Origin: Pleodorina starrii
Lineage: Eukaryota; Chlorophyta; Chlorophyceae; Chlamydomonadales; Volvocaceae
Direction: 5' to 3'
DNA length: 64,000 nucleotides
Assembly: GCA_030267565.1 (NCBI GenBank)
Contig: BRXU01000001.1
Coordinates: 6,702,001-6,766,000 of the forward strand
A program made the translations under genes and the position numbers. A model generated the notes under the pieces. The model was not told where the DNA came from. It saw only the letters and a list, made by a program, of their open reading frames with translations, and made no database searches. Below, in pieces: positions 44,831 through 56,200 of the stretch (within the stretch, counting starts at the first letter, position 1; every line of letters begins with the position of its first letter).

Positions 44831-47396
44831 GTTACAGTATCTGACCGGGCCCTGACGCTGGCCAGGGGCTGCTAACCCAGCCCCGACGGAAAGACCGCCT
44901 AAGCACTCTCCCCCTTGCGGTGGGAGAAGGGCGTGAGGGGCCGCTACCCCCTCCTGCTCGACGCAGAGCTGGCTGCGTCATACACCCCATATACGGGTGT
45001 ACGGCGCAGCGGCTCCCCAAAGGCTTGAGCTCACAGCCTGCCTTATACGGCAGCTGGGCCCTTCGTCCGCACAAACAGCAGTCGCGCCGGCGCACTACGC
45101 GGCGCCCGCGCTGTCCTGCCCGCCCTGAAGTCCTTGCAGCGCCGGGGCGCCCGGCCGGCCTGCTACCGGCTGGCGGTGCTCCTCTAGGCGCGAAAACAAA
45201 GCGCTGAGAACCTGCCCCGAGCTTGGTCCGGCTCGTGGGCGGTCAGCACCAAAGGAGAACCCAAGACAGCGCGCGCCCTACCCCTACTACTACTCCTACT
45301 ACGACGGCCCCGGAGAGGCCGGGGGGTGGCCCCTAGAGGCCGAGCTCCAGAGCGCCGCTTGGCCTCGACGCGGCAGGAGGTCGGGAGCGGGCCTTGCGGC
45401 AGCGGGCTAGGTGACGGAGCTATAGTTCGCACTAGGCGGCACCTCGCCAACTCGCCTCACTCTCGCTATACCCGCTCCCTAAAGCCTCCCTCGCCTACAA
45501 AAGGCAGCCCGCGGCGGTCTCTGCACCCTAAGTCCTCTCGGACCCAAAGGAACCCCCCCACCTCCCCTCCTCTCACGCCTCCCTGCCTCGACGCCCTAAG
45601 TTCCCTCCCTCACCCCTAAAGCCCCTTCATACCCTCACTCCACGACCCCTCCCTCTCCCTCCATACCCATCCCTGCGTGCTGCACACACTGAAAGTGGCC
45701 GTTGACCACCGCCAGGATGGGATGGTCAGGCCCTACCCCCTCCCATCCCCGCCTTGGCACGTCTAGCTCCGCAAACCCCCGCACACGCTGCCAAAAATCT
45801 AGCGCTGCGCGCGCCTTGGCCACCTCGACTGGGTCTGGGGCATCCGGGGCGGTAGGCGAGTTCCTGACTGCCCACAGCCCCACGCGCGCCCGTTCCATGG
45901 CCGTGAGTGCCGCCAGGCAGATCACGTCCCACACGCACTGCTGCACGCCTGGCGGTGGCTCCGCCAGCCACACGTTTGCCCGGGTGATGGGCCCGGGCAC
46001 GTGGGCGGCGATCTGCTGCACCACCGCTTGCGCCACCGGGCACTCCCAGAAGTGGTGTGCACGCGGCGAGCATGCGTGTGGGTCGGCTCCCCCGTACGCG
46101 CCGCACTTGCATTGTTCTGGTGCCGCTCCCCTGATGTGGCTGTTGCCGGGGAGCGGCACGCCGTCCTGTGCCAACCGCCAGAGCGTCTCAAAGTGTTCGC
46201 GCTCCCATTTGATGGGCCACATTCGCCGGAGCATTGCCAGTACGCCTGCTGCTGGCGCCACTTCGGCGGCGGCTGGCTGATGTCCCGGCGGGTGGGCTCC
46301 TGCTGTTGCTGCTGCCGCTGCGGGTTGCTCCCGGGCTTCCCGCTCGTAGGCTGCGTGCAGGCGGGCTCGGCGCTCCGTTACTGGCTGCATCTGCAGTTGA
46401 GTGGCTTGGCGGACGGAGAGGTCGCGCAGCTTGATGCTGAGTGACCCCCCAAACCGCCAGCCCACCCGCCTCACGAACCGAGCTCGTATCGTCTCCTCCG
46501 TATCCAGCCCTGTCGCGCGTTCCGGGTGCGCCAGCACCGTCGCTGCTGCTGCACGCCATTCCGGGCTAATATCCGCCGTGAGGCGGTTGATGGCGTCGAT
46601 GGTCGTCGTCCGCCTGAAGCCTGTCGGGTCGCTGGGGTCAAGGTTGGCTGTTACCCAGGCCTCCCACTCGCCAGCTGCTCGCGGGGCGGATGCGGCGGCC
46701 TGCGTCACCCTCATTAGGTCACCCACCGTGCGCAACGCCCTGCATGCCGCCAGACGCCTGTGGCGGCTCTCTAGTCCTGGCCTAGGAAGCGGGTTGGGAG
46801 CCATGTCCCTGTCCTCCTCCTCAGGCGCGAAGTCTGGATCTGCCGCCTGCGCGTCCGCTGCATCCCCCGCTTCCGCTGCCCCGCTGGTCGGTTGCGCACC
46901 GTTCGGCAAAAGGGGGTTGCCCCAAAGCGGGATATTAAGGCACCAGTCCCCGGCGGCCGGCAGTGGCGTCGTGTCAACATCTTGCACGGGGGGGAGGTAG
47001 CTGAGGGCGACGAGGAGTGTCGTGACGTCTGCGGGCAGGGGGTCTGTTCCTGGGTGGGGCATCCCTCCCTGCGCCACACCCGTGGTGAGCACGGATCCGG
47101 GGCTCAGCAGCGGGTGGTAGCCACGGAGCAGCTGGGCGAACGTTCGTACCGACGAGTGGGCGTTGTCTGCTGGCTGGCTGGCGGTCCGGGCGAGCTTGGC
47201 CGCCTTCACCGCCTCCCGTGCGCGGGTGTGCAGGGTGAGCGGCAGCAGCCCGCATCCGCCGTCTCGCGCCGCGCCCCACATGAGCTGCCCTGGGAGGCCG
47301 GTGAGGCGCTGACATGGCTGCATGGGGCTGACCCTGCGGTCGCCTGCCTGTGCTGCCCATCTCTCCACCTGGCGGGCCTCTTCCCCCCCTCCTCGG
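44831..47396 (-). mobile_element. 5'-truncated non-LTR retrotransposon, array copy 3
   Basis: Third unit. Homology to the other copies stops after CCTCCTCGG at 47396, where unrelated flanking DNA starts. This is therefore the real 5' truncation point of the insertion, and the GT linker seen in copies 1 and 2 is replaced by chromosomal sequence. Confidence 0.85.
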
Positions 47397-47863
47397 CCGC
47401 CGTGTGTATCGACTCGTCCTTTGCTTGCCGGCCTTTGGACGCTGTGGCTGCCAGCCTTTGAGCTGCAGTGCTTTGAGGATACTTTTGAGGACATTGCGCC
47501 AGAGGACATCGCACAGGAAGAGCCCACATACAGGGACATTAAACTTGTTTGCGTCACGACCCGACTGTGTAGCTGCTTGCGTCGGCGTCGGCAGCATGGG
47601 AGTGCTGAGCGATGACGGCGGGGTCGTGGAAGCCCGTTGTGAGGGCCAGGTAGGCGGCCGTGTAGCGGCGGGAGACCACGGCGGGACCGCCGCCAGCTGT
47701 GGAGTTGGAGTCGGAGCCGGAGGCGCCGGCAGCAGCAGCGACCCGCCCCTGACGTAGATGCTGCTGCTGCATGGGGCCGCTGATGACTAGCGTAGAAGTG
47801 TACGGCAGATCTGACGTGGTTTCCTCGGCGCCGCTGTACGGCAGGTCTGCGGCTGCCGTGCAC
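45635..47863 (-). CDS. Non-LTR retrotransposon ORF2 C-terminal part, copy 3, open into flank
   Basis: The element frame is intact here too, and by chance stays open upstream through the flanking DNA to 47863, giving 742 codons. Only the part below 47396 is element-derived. The upstream 155 codons overlap the terminal exon of the methyltransferase gene in another frame and are not believable protein. Confidence 0.6.
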   Translation of the reverse strand: MHGSRRPAVQRRRGNHVRSAVHFYASHQRPHAAAASTSGAGRCCCRRLRLRLQLHSWRRSRRGLPPLHGRLPGPHNGLPRPRRHRSALPCCRRRRKQLHSRVVTQTSLMSLYVGSSCAMSSGAMSSKVSSKHCSSKAGSHSVQRPASKGRVDTHGGRGGGEEARQVERWAAQAGDRRVSPMQPCQRLTGLPGQLMWGAARDGGCGLLPLTLHTRAREAVKAAKLARTASQPADNAHSSVRTFAQLLRGYHPLLSPGSVLTTGVAQGGMPHPGTDPLPADVTTLLVALSYLPPVQDVDTTPLPAAGDWCLNIPLWGNPLLPNGAQPTSGAAEAGDAADAQAADPDFAPEEEDRDMAPNPLPRPGLESRHRRLAACRALRTVGDLMRVTQAAASAPRAAGEWEAWVTANLDPSDPTGFRRTTTIDAINRLTADISPEWRAAAATVLAHPERATGLDTEETIRARFVRRVGWRFGGSLSIKLRDLSVRQATQLQMQPVTERRARLHAAYEREAREQPAAAAATAGAHPPGHQPAAAEVAPAAGVLAMLRRMWPIKWEREHFETLWRLAQDGVPLPGNSHIRGAAPEQCKCGAYGGADPHACSPRAHHFWECPVAQAVVQQIAAHVPGPITRANVWLAEPPPGVQQCVWDVICLAALTAMERARVGLWAVRNSPTAPDAPDPVEVAKARAALDFWQRVRGFAELDVPRRGWEGVGPDHPILAVVNGHFQCVQHAGMGMEGEGGVVE

Positions 47864-50800
47864 GGAGGAGTGGGCAAGAGAGGGAGAACGTGGGCATGGC
47901 GACCGAGGGGGTTCGAATTGCGGCCGATGTATTGCCTACAACAGCACACAGCCGCCGCAGCGACCGGCCCCGACGCACGATCGACTCAACACGGTCCTTA
48001 AGCCTTCTTCCTCTCTCCGCAGCCCGCCCCGCCCCGGCCCGACCCGCCCCGGCCCGACCCGGCCCGCCCCGCCCCTGCGCCAGCCCTGAACCCCTGACTG
48101 CCCCTGTCGTTACCCACAGAGCAGCGGACCCCGGCGCTGATCTCAGCAAAGCCACGGCGCCGACGACGCTGGGGCCAAGGAAACACACCGAGGTGGGGTG
48201 CGACACCGAGGTGGGGATGTCGCACCCCACCTCGCCGAGCGGTCGCAGCATCGCAACCACCCCACCTCACCCCAGCCCACCCGGGCGGTCGGCGTCACAC
48301 GCTTGCACCCCATCCCACCCCACCTCGCTGCAGCCGCATCAGGTGGCGCCGCTCCCGATCGTCCTCCGATGCCGTGAACACTCGCACGAGCTCCACCTGC
48401 ATTCAAATTTCAAAACAAAGCCTTCGTCACCAAGACCACCGCCACAGGCACAAGCCAACTGACCCAATGAACCCCCTATATTACAGTCCTCGCCCACTCT
48501 GAGACTCCCAACCTATAATACACTCCCAACACAGCCGACCCGACCCACCATCAGCCAAAGATCTACAGTCTACACCACGCGTGCGAGCCCACCGTCACAG
48601 CCAAAGCTTGACAGTCTTGGGAGTCACCACCACCCCTGTGCCGACCCACCGACCCACCGACCCACCATCACGAGGCCACAGGCCGCGGCGGCGTCGCGGA
48701 AGCGCTGCGCCTCCGTCGGCGGCAGCACCAGGCACACGCTGCCTCCGGGGGCCAGCAGCGCCTCGCAGCCCGCCGCCAGGTCAGAGAACGGCAGCGAGAC
48801 GTCGGCGTGGCGGGCGGAAGCGCGCGCGGTGCGGCCCTGCGAGCGGCGCAGCAGGCGTCATGGGGCGGGGGCAGGGCACGATATGGCCAGATATCCAGAT
48901 AGGCAGGTAAGCTGACAGAAGGCCGATAAACGTACCGTAGTGTAAGCTGCGAAGGCGTCTTGAGGTGTGTTAGATTGTGGTTCAATCGAAATACCGGAAG
49001 GGCGGAAGGGTGATAATGCCGCGGGCGGGGGCGGGGACGGGGCCCATGCGCTTCAAGCCTATGCGCCACCGGAGTGTTGAAGTTGAAACGCAGCGGGGGC
49101 GGGGGGCCGAGGTGGTTGGGTCCAGGCTCCAGGGGCAGCGGTGGGAGCAGCGCGACCCACGGGTCGGAGTGCAGAAGATGGGGACGTCCAGGATGGACAC
49201 TGTGGGACGGAAGCTCCCCCCCAGAGAACTCATTTAAGTGCCGCTGCCACCGTCGGCGGCACGATGAAAGCGTTTAGGCCCGGAGGCCCACCCACCCACG
49301 CACCCACCGACCCACGCACCCACCCACCCACCCACGCACCCACCGACGCCGGTTTGCTGCTCTCCACAAAATACGGCGGGTTGCTGATGATCAGATCGAA
49401 AGGACCCAAGTCCTCCGCCGCCGCGCCGAAGCCCTGAAGCCCCGGCCCTGGCCCTGGCCCTGTCGCTGCGCCGGCGGGCGACGAAACCCCACGAACCCCA
49501 CAAGCCGCCGCTGCCGCCGCCGCCGCCGCCGCAGACGCCGATGCCCACGCCGACGTTGACTCAGCCGCGCTGCCATCATTCAAGTCGCCGGCAGGACCGC
49601 CCGCGGTATGCCTCGTTGGCGACGGTGCCGCCGTCGCCGCCGCCATCCCTGCCGCCGCCGTCGCCGCCGCCATCCCTGCCGCCGCCGCCGCCGCCAGCTG
49701 CTGCAGGCTGCATTGCAGCACCCGGATGCGGCGCCCCCAGGGGCTGCGAGCAGCGTTCTCAGCAGCCTGCGCGCAAGCGCCCGGGTCCACGTCAATCGCG
49801 ACAATGCGCGCGCCGCCGCCACCGCCGCCGCCGCCGCCAGGCGCGGCGGCGTCAGCGGACACCGTGTCAGCCGCAGCAGGTGCAACGCCACCGATGCAGC
49901 AGCCAGTGGCGGCCGCCGCAGCGGAAGCGGCCGGTGCCGTTGCGGCGGCTGTCGCCGCCGCCGCCGTCGTTGCCTCTGCGGCGGCTGTTTTTTGGGCCAT
50001 CATAAGCGCCAACACGCCGGTTCCCGTGCCCACGTCCAGAATACGGCAGCAGTTGTCGACGGCGTCGCCGCTGCGCTGCCCGGCGGACGGCCGAGCGGGA
50101 GGAGGGCGGGGAGGTGGCGCCCAGCTGCCCAGGAGCATGGCATCGGTGCCCACCTTGCCGGATCACCGCACGGCATGGCCAGAAGGACGTTTCGTTGGCC
50201 GATAAGACATCGACAACATTGAGTTAGATGAAAAAGTGTTGAGAGTCAGTCTCAAGCAAGTGGTGAGAGGTAGAGCACTGGGCAGGAAGGGGTATCCGGG
50301 GGAGGTGGCGTTGCAGTAAAAAAGGATGGCGGAGAAGAGCCGAGGATGGATGGCGGAGCCCGGCCGTGAGAATCGTCGGGTAGGGCCAGCGGAATTATGA
50401 CTGTCGCTTGCTAGCGGCGGAGAGACTGGCTATGACAAGGGGCAGGGCGTCTTATGACCTACAAAATGGTCGCCAACTATGGCTTCAACGTTGCAGGGCG
50501 AGCAGCTGTCGTACCTTCATGGCGCAGCGGTCCTGGTAGATGGAGAAATGTCGGAATTTGAATGGCTGCAGGGTTAAAACAACGTATATTATGTAGGTGT
50601 GCAGCGTGTGCAGCGGAGTGTGCTGTGGCTGGGGCACATCCGGCCATCGAACCTTGCGAAGCTCATCCGCAAGCCCTTCTTCCTTTTGCGCCGCCGAGTC
50701 ATTGCTTGCAGAAACGCTGTGAATTGCAAAACGCTTCTGCCCCGAGATTGACCAAGTTTTCGGATTGGGGCTGCGAGCGGGATTCAACATTTTACCAGCC

Positions 50801-50943
50801 GGACATGCAGCCCAAAGAGAAAAGTATAAATATGCAATTGTTGCACGCCAAGGTGAATTAAATGAGGAGTTACGTCCCAGTTCAGATCCTAATGCAGGGC
50901 CGTTTGGATCCACGGCGGGCAACAGTGCGCGGATAGCAGCCAT
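47554..50943 (-). CDS. TrmN6/YfiC-type tRNA adenine-N6 methyltransferase
   Basis: Six exons with closing phases: 50943-50653, 50565-50515, 50153-49344, 48836-48666, 48396-48324, 47852-47554, about 564 residues. The family signature spans the exon 2/3 junction: FKFRHFSIYQDRCAMK joined to VGTDAMLLGSW. SAM-binding motif I is ILDVGTGTGVLALMMAQ, the acidic post-I motif is IVAIDVDPGA, and the catalytic motif is SNPPYF. ARHADVSLPFSDL and LLAPGGSVCLVLPP follow, then a C-terminal YTAAYLALTTGFHDP. In bacteria the enzyme makes m6A37 in tRNA1(Val). A bacterial-type nuclear copy in an alga suggests work in plastid or mitochondrion, which I infer only. Long poly-Ala/Gly inserts separate motif I from post-I and precede NPPY. 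The exon 1 donor (GTTCGA) is weak. The start could also be the ATG at 50790. Confidence 0.88.
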
Positions 50944-51433
50944 CGCGATCCTTCGGTCACGCCTATTGTATGCATATTACGTTGATGACATGCCGCCATA
51001 ATGAGCCTGAAACTTGCAATTCAACGCACCCGCCGTCCCGCGGGTCCATACGAACGTCGACAACTTGGCAGCAAGCAAAAAAGACAGCCCTTTCAGAACG
51101 CCGCTTGAACAAGATAGCCCTTGCGATTTAGAAAGCGCGGAAAAAAGTCGACGCGCCCCTTTTCTCGCCCCCGTCGCAGTTCGTGCTGCCCAACCGCTCA
51201 AAGCACGCGGCTTTGTGCTCGTCGACGCGAGTGTGACGCGATATGAAAGTAGTTGTTTCTATTTGTCATTGGAATGTTTTGTAAGGGAGCGGTTGGGGAA
51301 TCAGCAGTGCCAGATGTCGTCCCGAGACAACTCCCAAGCAATGGTCTCGCATAACGATCAGCGCAAAGCACAGTCAGGAAAATAACATAGATAATTAATT
51401 GCTTGCAGATGAATTGATATGAGAATGCGCCAA

Positions 51434-51497
51434 ATGCATTTGCCTGGGACGTGTTTGCAATCCGAATGCATTTGCCTGGGACGTGTTTGCAATCTTG
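51434..51497. repeat. 32-bp direct tandem duplication
   Basis: The two 32-base units (51434-51465, 51466-51497) start ATGCATTTGCCTGGGACG and differ only in their last bases. Simple local duplication in intergenic DNA. Confidence 0.9.
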
Positions 51498-52008
51498 GCG
51501 AGTCGCTCATTCGGTCGGGGACGGGCTCGTTGCGTTGGGCGTCGCAGCGCTGACAGCAGAGAGACATAACCACAATGCACGGTCTCCAAGGGCGTCGGTT
51601 GGGTCGCCATTTTGGTACCGGTAGCCGATAGATTAACTGTCTTTGAGGGCCGCCGTCGAGGCATGCGGATGATGCAGGAGACTCGTTAGGAAGCGCCCGG
51701 TGCAATGCACGAAGGGGAGGACCCAGGAAGTCTGCTGTGCCAGTACATGCATACATGTCAGTGTAAACTGGATGTGACGGTGTGGTTGTATTTTGGTGCA
51801 GCGGGGTCGGTTTGCAATCGGTCACGGCGCCCGCGCCTGCAATGTAGCTGCTATTGAAATTGCCAACTGTACCCAAGTTGTAAGTTGCAGCCGATGATTA
51901 TGATTATGATGATGTTACAAGCTTCAGCGAGCTCGTACGGCCCATAGCAGCTGGCGTGCGCGGGGCAGCGGGTTGTGTGTCCCGTGCGCTTGTTGTTGCA
52001 CGATGTAA

Positions 52009-52098
52009 GCCGGTAACCCAAATGCCGGTAACCCAAATGCCGGTAACCCAAATGCCGGTAACCCAGTTGCCGGTAACCCAAATGCCGGTAACCCAGAT
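52009..52098. repeat. 15-bp minisatellite, six copies
   Basis: Unit GCCGGTAACCCAAAT repeated six times, with GTT and GAT variants at the end of units 4 and 6. As a multiple of three it stays open on both strands, which explains a long reverse frame here. Confidence 0.95.
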
Positions 52099-53252
52099 GC
52101 CGGCTGCCGTCAGCCGTGGCCGTTGTACGGCAGCCCGGTGGCGATCCGACAGCCGGCTCCTGGTGTAGAACTGTGGCCCATCGGAACCGGCGTGTTGCAC
52201 GCTGCACGGCGGTCGTTTCGGTTGTGCGTCCGCGCGGATTGGTTGCGGCTGGGGAGGCTGTCGTTCAGATTGGGGCTTGGGGGTGTGGCGTTTGCTAGGC
52301 CCCCTTCCGGGGAATCCCCACTTCCCCTCGCTCCAGCCACAGCCCCATGTCGCCCAACCCACCCCTCGCCCCATCTTTCGTTCACCAACCTTGAACCTTG
52401 GCGGTGCTTGCTGGCTGGCAGTTCGGCCATCCACATGCGCTCGCCAACTGAAAGCTGTAGCGCTCGCTTCGGACGGCGGCCCGTCCGCTACCGTATTATT
52501 CATGGCGGCCCGGCTTCCAGGAGCGAGAGAGTGCACGGGTAGCTAGATCACCCACCCACCCCGCCCAGGGCTTGGGCGCGACCCATGGGTCATCGAGGCG
52601 AGCTCTACATAGGGGTTAGGAATGATAGCTAGCGCTTTCCCAGCAGCCCAAAGGAGCGAGGTTAGGGGGTACCAGCTCCTGACGAGGTGAGGGGCGGGGT
52701 ACCCGGCACCTATCGTAACTTAAGGCAGCAGAACCCTACACTCGCACGGAAGATGACTGCAGCAACACGCACCCCAAACCACACCATGCACTTGACGACC
52801 AGCCGAGCGAGTGGGCAATCAAGCGGTCAAGAAGCGCGGGCACAATACAAACGAAGGAGGACGGCGCAGGTTCACGCTGTAATAGTGGCTGGTGCGCGTG
52901 TAGGTTGAGACTCACGCACAGAAGCGCAACGCAGCTTCCGTTGCGTCCTGCCATCAATGGTGGTGGAGATTGGAAAAACGCCTAAAAGCGGCGAAGCCAG
53001 CCATCCCTAGCCATCCGTGCGTGATTGGTCATCATCGCGCGCGCTGGCCAATCAAATCGCAAAATCGTCACGTACGGAACCCAAATTACCCGTCCGGACG
53101 CCCTCTTGGCCTCGTTGGGACAATTTTGATCACAATAAACTCATAACGTCTTTTGTGAAACGGCTTGCCGCTGTCCAAGGCGACATTGAGGTTCCGGATA
53201 CGTGTTCAGCGCTTCAGACGTTAAGACGTCATCGCGTGGGCAGCTTCATTCT

Positions 53253-56200
53253 ATGGAAGCGGATCAACCAGTGCCGGATTTGAAGCGGCGCCGAGGTGAT
53301 GACGGGACCAGCAGCGGCGGTTCGGAAGGGGAGCGCCCGCAGCTTCTGGACGCAGAGCGGGAGCCGCCCGCCGGAGGAGCCGACGCGGACGCAGATCAGC
53401 GCCGACGCCGACGTCGGTTAACGGCCAACGCAGCCGCCTTTCCCGCCGAGCGCAGCGCTGCCGGTGACGCTGGCAGCAGTGGCAGTCAGCGGTGGGCGAC
53501 GCTAGGCGGCAGCGGTGGAGTGGGCGGCGGCGCAGCCGCAGGCGCTAGTGGTGGGCTGACCGCCGCTGCCGGCGCCGGCGCCTCCGACCAGCCCGGCGGC
53601 AGTGGCAGCGGCAGCGGCCATGGTGGCAGCGGCTTGGGGCATACGGCGGGTGCTGCCGGTGGCGGCATTGGGTCGGATGACCCCGCCTCGTTCCCCGAGC
53701 TTTTCCTGCTGTCGTGCGGCAGCCTCAACACTGGCGGACGACTCATCAGCGGCTCACTGGCACTCCGGTGCATGTTCCCGGTGGAGGCCGAGAAAATCCG
53801 CTCTGGAGGGGCTAAGAGCGCCCCGGTGCAAGTCTTCCGTATGGTCGGTGGAGAAGTACAGAGATATGACATGACATTACGGAAGTGGGGACACGGCGGC
53901 CTCTTCCTGGGTGCCGGCAGCACACAGCTCAGGAACGACCTGGGCCTCAAGGATGGCGACATGCTGCGTGTCGCCGTCTTGCCCAGCGGCCGCAAGGTCG
54001 TTGTGGCAGATGGCGCTGCCGAAGCGGGGTACTGCTGCAGGTTGCGCCTGTATGCAACATACGCTAGGCACCTCAAAGTCCCCTTCTTTCAGATGGAGGG
54101 GCTGCTGGGGCCCACCACTGCTAGACAGCCTGGGCGGCGCTTCAAGGTGCTGCTGGACCCGCGGGCAGTGCCAGCGGCAGCAGACAGGGGGAACTCGAAC
54201 CTACTGCTGGGTGCCGAGTTGTACAGCACGAAAGATGATCGATGGAATGGAGGCAATTGGGTGCCCATGTGGCACGTTTCGAAGCTGGGCCGATGGCTGC
54301 AGCAGCAGGATGCTACAGAAGGCGACTTCGTGCGGCTTTGGGTGGTGCGGCAGCAAGGACCCCAGCAGCAGCAGCAGCAGCAGCAGGAGGGGGAGGAGGA
54401 GCAGCCGCTGGTCGTCCACTTCCGCCTCGAAAAGGCTGCAGCGAATCAGCAGCAGCAGCAGCAGCCGGAGCAGCAGCAGCCGGAGCAGCATCAGCAGAGA
54501 CAGCGGCGACGGCAACCGGCACGGCAGCGGCAGCAGCATCAGCGTCATCAGCCACCGCCGCCGCCCCCAGAGACGTACTGGATGCGGCTGCTGGAGTCTA
54601 TGCGGACCCAGATTCGGATTCGGAAGGTGCAGCCGCCGACTGCCAGCACTGCTGCAGCCGCTGCTGCAGCCGCTGCCGCTGGTGCCAACACTGCTGCAAC
54701 TCAAGCGGATCAGGTGTACACAGCTGCAGGTGGGCAAGCCGACACTGTGCCGGGCCAGCAGTCAACGATCAATGACTTGCCGGGCCAGCAGCAGGAGCCG
54801 CCGGTGAGGGAGGAGCCACCGGCGGTCCACCAGTGGGCCGCTGGGGGCATTGCTGGAGCCGCGGCAGCAGCAACAATGACAGCAACAGCAGCGGGAGCAG
54901 CTGAAGCACCCGCAACATCAGCCCCAGTACAGCAGCAGACGCATGACCAGGAGCAGCCGGGTGCCTCAGTGCCAGCTGTGACGGTTCCGGCCCTGGCTGC
55001 GGCCCGTGCAGCAAGGGCACCGGCAGCGGCTCATGGCGGCTGGCGGCGGGTGGCCCTGGGTGTGGCGTGTGGAGTGGCGGCTGGCGGCGGGCAGCGAGAG
55101 GTCATCGATCTCGCTGCTGACAGTGCTGATGAGGGGGAACAGCAGCAGCAGCAGCCGACCAGCCAGTCGGGCCCATCCGGGGGGGGGATGCTGCCACCAT
55201 TGGCGCCACCACAGCCACAGCAGGTGTCGCTGCCCCTGCTGCGGTCACAACCACCACTGCAGGCACCGCAGCCTCAGCCGCTGCTGCTGAGCTCACAGTT
55301 GCAGATACCACATCACATCTTGCAGGCGCAGCGGTGTGCGCCGCAGCCAGCCCAGCAGGCGCAGCAGTGTGCGCCACAGCCGGCCCGGCAGGCGCAGCAG
55401 TGTGCGCCACAGCCGGCCCAGCAGGCGCAGCGGTGTGCGCCGCAGCCAGCCCAGCAGGCGCAGCAGTGTGCGCCACAGCCGGCCCAGCAGGCGCAGCAGT
55501 GTGCGCCACAGCCGGCCCAGCAGGCGCAGCAGTGTGCGCCACAGCCGGCCCAGCAGGCGCAGCAGTGTGCGCCACAGCCGGCCCAGCAGGCGCAGCAGTG
55601 TGCGCCACAGCCGGCCCAGCAGGCGCAGCAGTGTGCGCCACAGCCGGACCAGCAGGCGCAGCAGTGTGCGCCACAGCCGGCCCAGCAGGCGCAGCAGTGT
55701 GCGCCACAGCCGGACCAGCAGGCGCAGCAGTGTGCGCCACAGCCGGCCCAGCAGGCGCAGCAGTGTGCGCCACAGCCGGACCAGCAGGCGCAGCGGTCCC
55801 AGCAGCAGCCACCGCAGCGACAACAGCAGCAGCAGCAGCAGCAGCAGCAACAGGTGCGGCTGCTGCAGGCAACACGGAACGGAGCTGTTGTGAGCAATGC
55901 GGCCGCGGGTGGCGCTGCAGCAGCTGCAACTCAGGTGGCAAATCAGGATACTGCTGCTGCTGCGACGGCGGCTGCTGCAGGGAAGGCGCCCAACACATCA
56001 CATTTCCATCACCGGTCGCTGCCGCCCAACCAGCAGCAGCCGTCCATGGCAGTCGTCAAGATGGAGCCTGCTGGGCCCCAGCAGGGCCCCACTGGAGGTG
56101 CGGGACCGACAGCCGCAAACGAGGCTCTGGGGCCACCGCTGCTGACGCCAATACCACGACAGACGCAGCCACAGCAGCAGCAGCAGCAGCAGCAGCAGCC

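Larger units (their letters stand above)
50944..53252. other. Upstream region between the methyltransferase and SET genes
   Basis: 2.3 kb with no convincing gene. It holds a 32-bp tandem duplication (51434-51497), a 15-bp minisatellite (52009-52098) and one GACCCATGGGTC palindrome (52580-52591). Frames such as 51014-51385 (+) and 52536-51904 (-) have no motif, and the latter simply reads through the minisatellite. The right end is the presumed SET gene promoter and 5' leader. Confidence 0.5.

Noticed and set aside
39551..47396. Functional tandem host gene family
   Set aside because: The zf-RVT-like knuckle, the microsatellite-derived start and the shared truncation point identify retroelement copies.
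51014..51385. 123-codon forward frame
   Set aside because: No motif, in an intergenic promoter region; composition does not stand out.
55102..56001. Reverse frames rich in HTAAPAGPAVA or LLRLLGRLWRT repeats
   Set aside because: Antisense readings of the 33-bp repeat in the SET gene.
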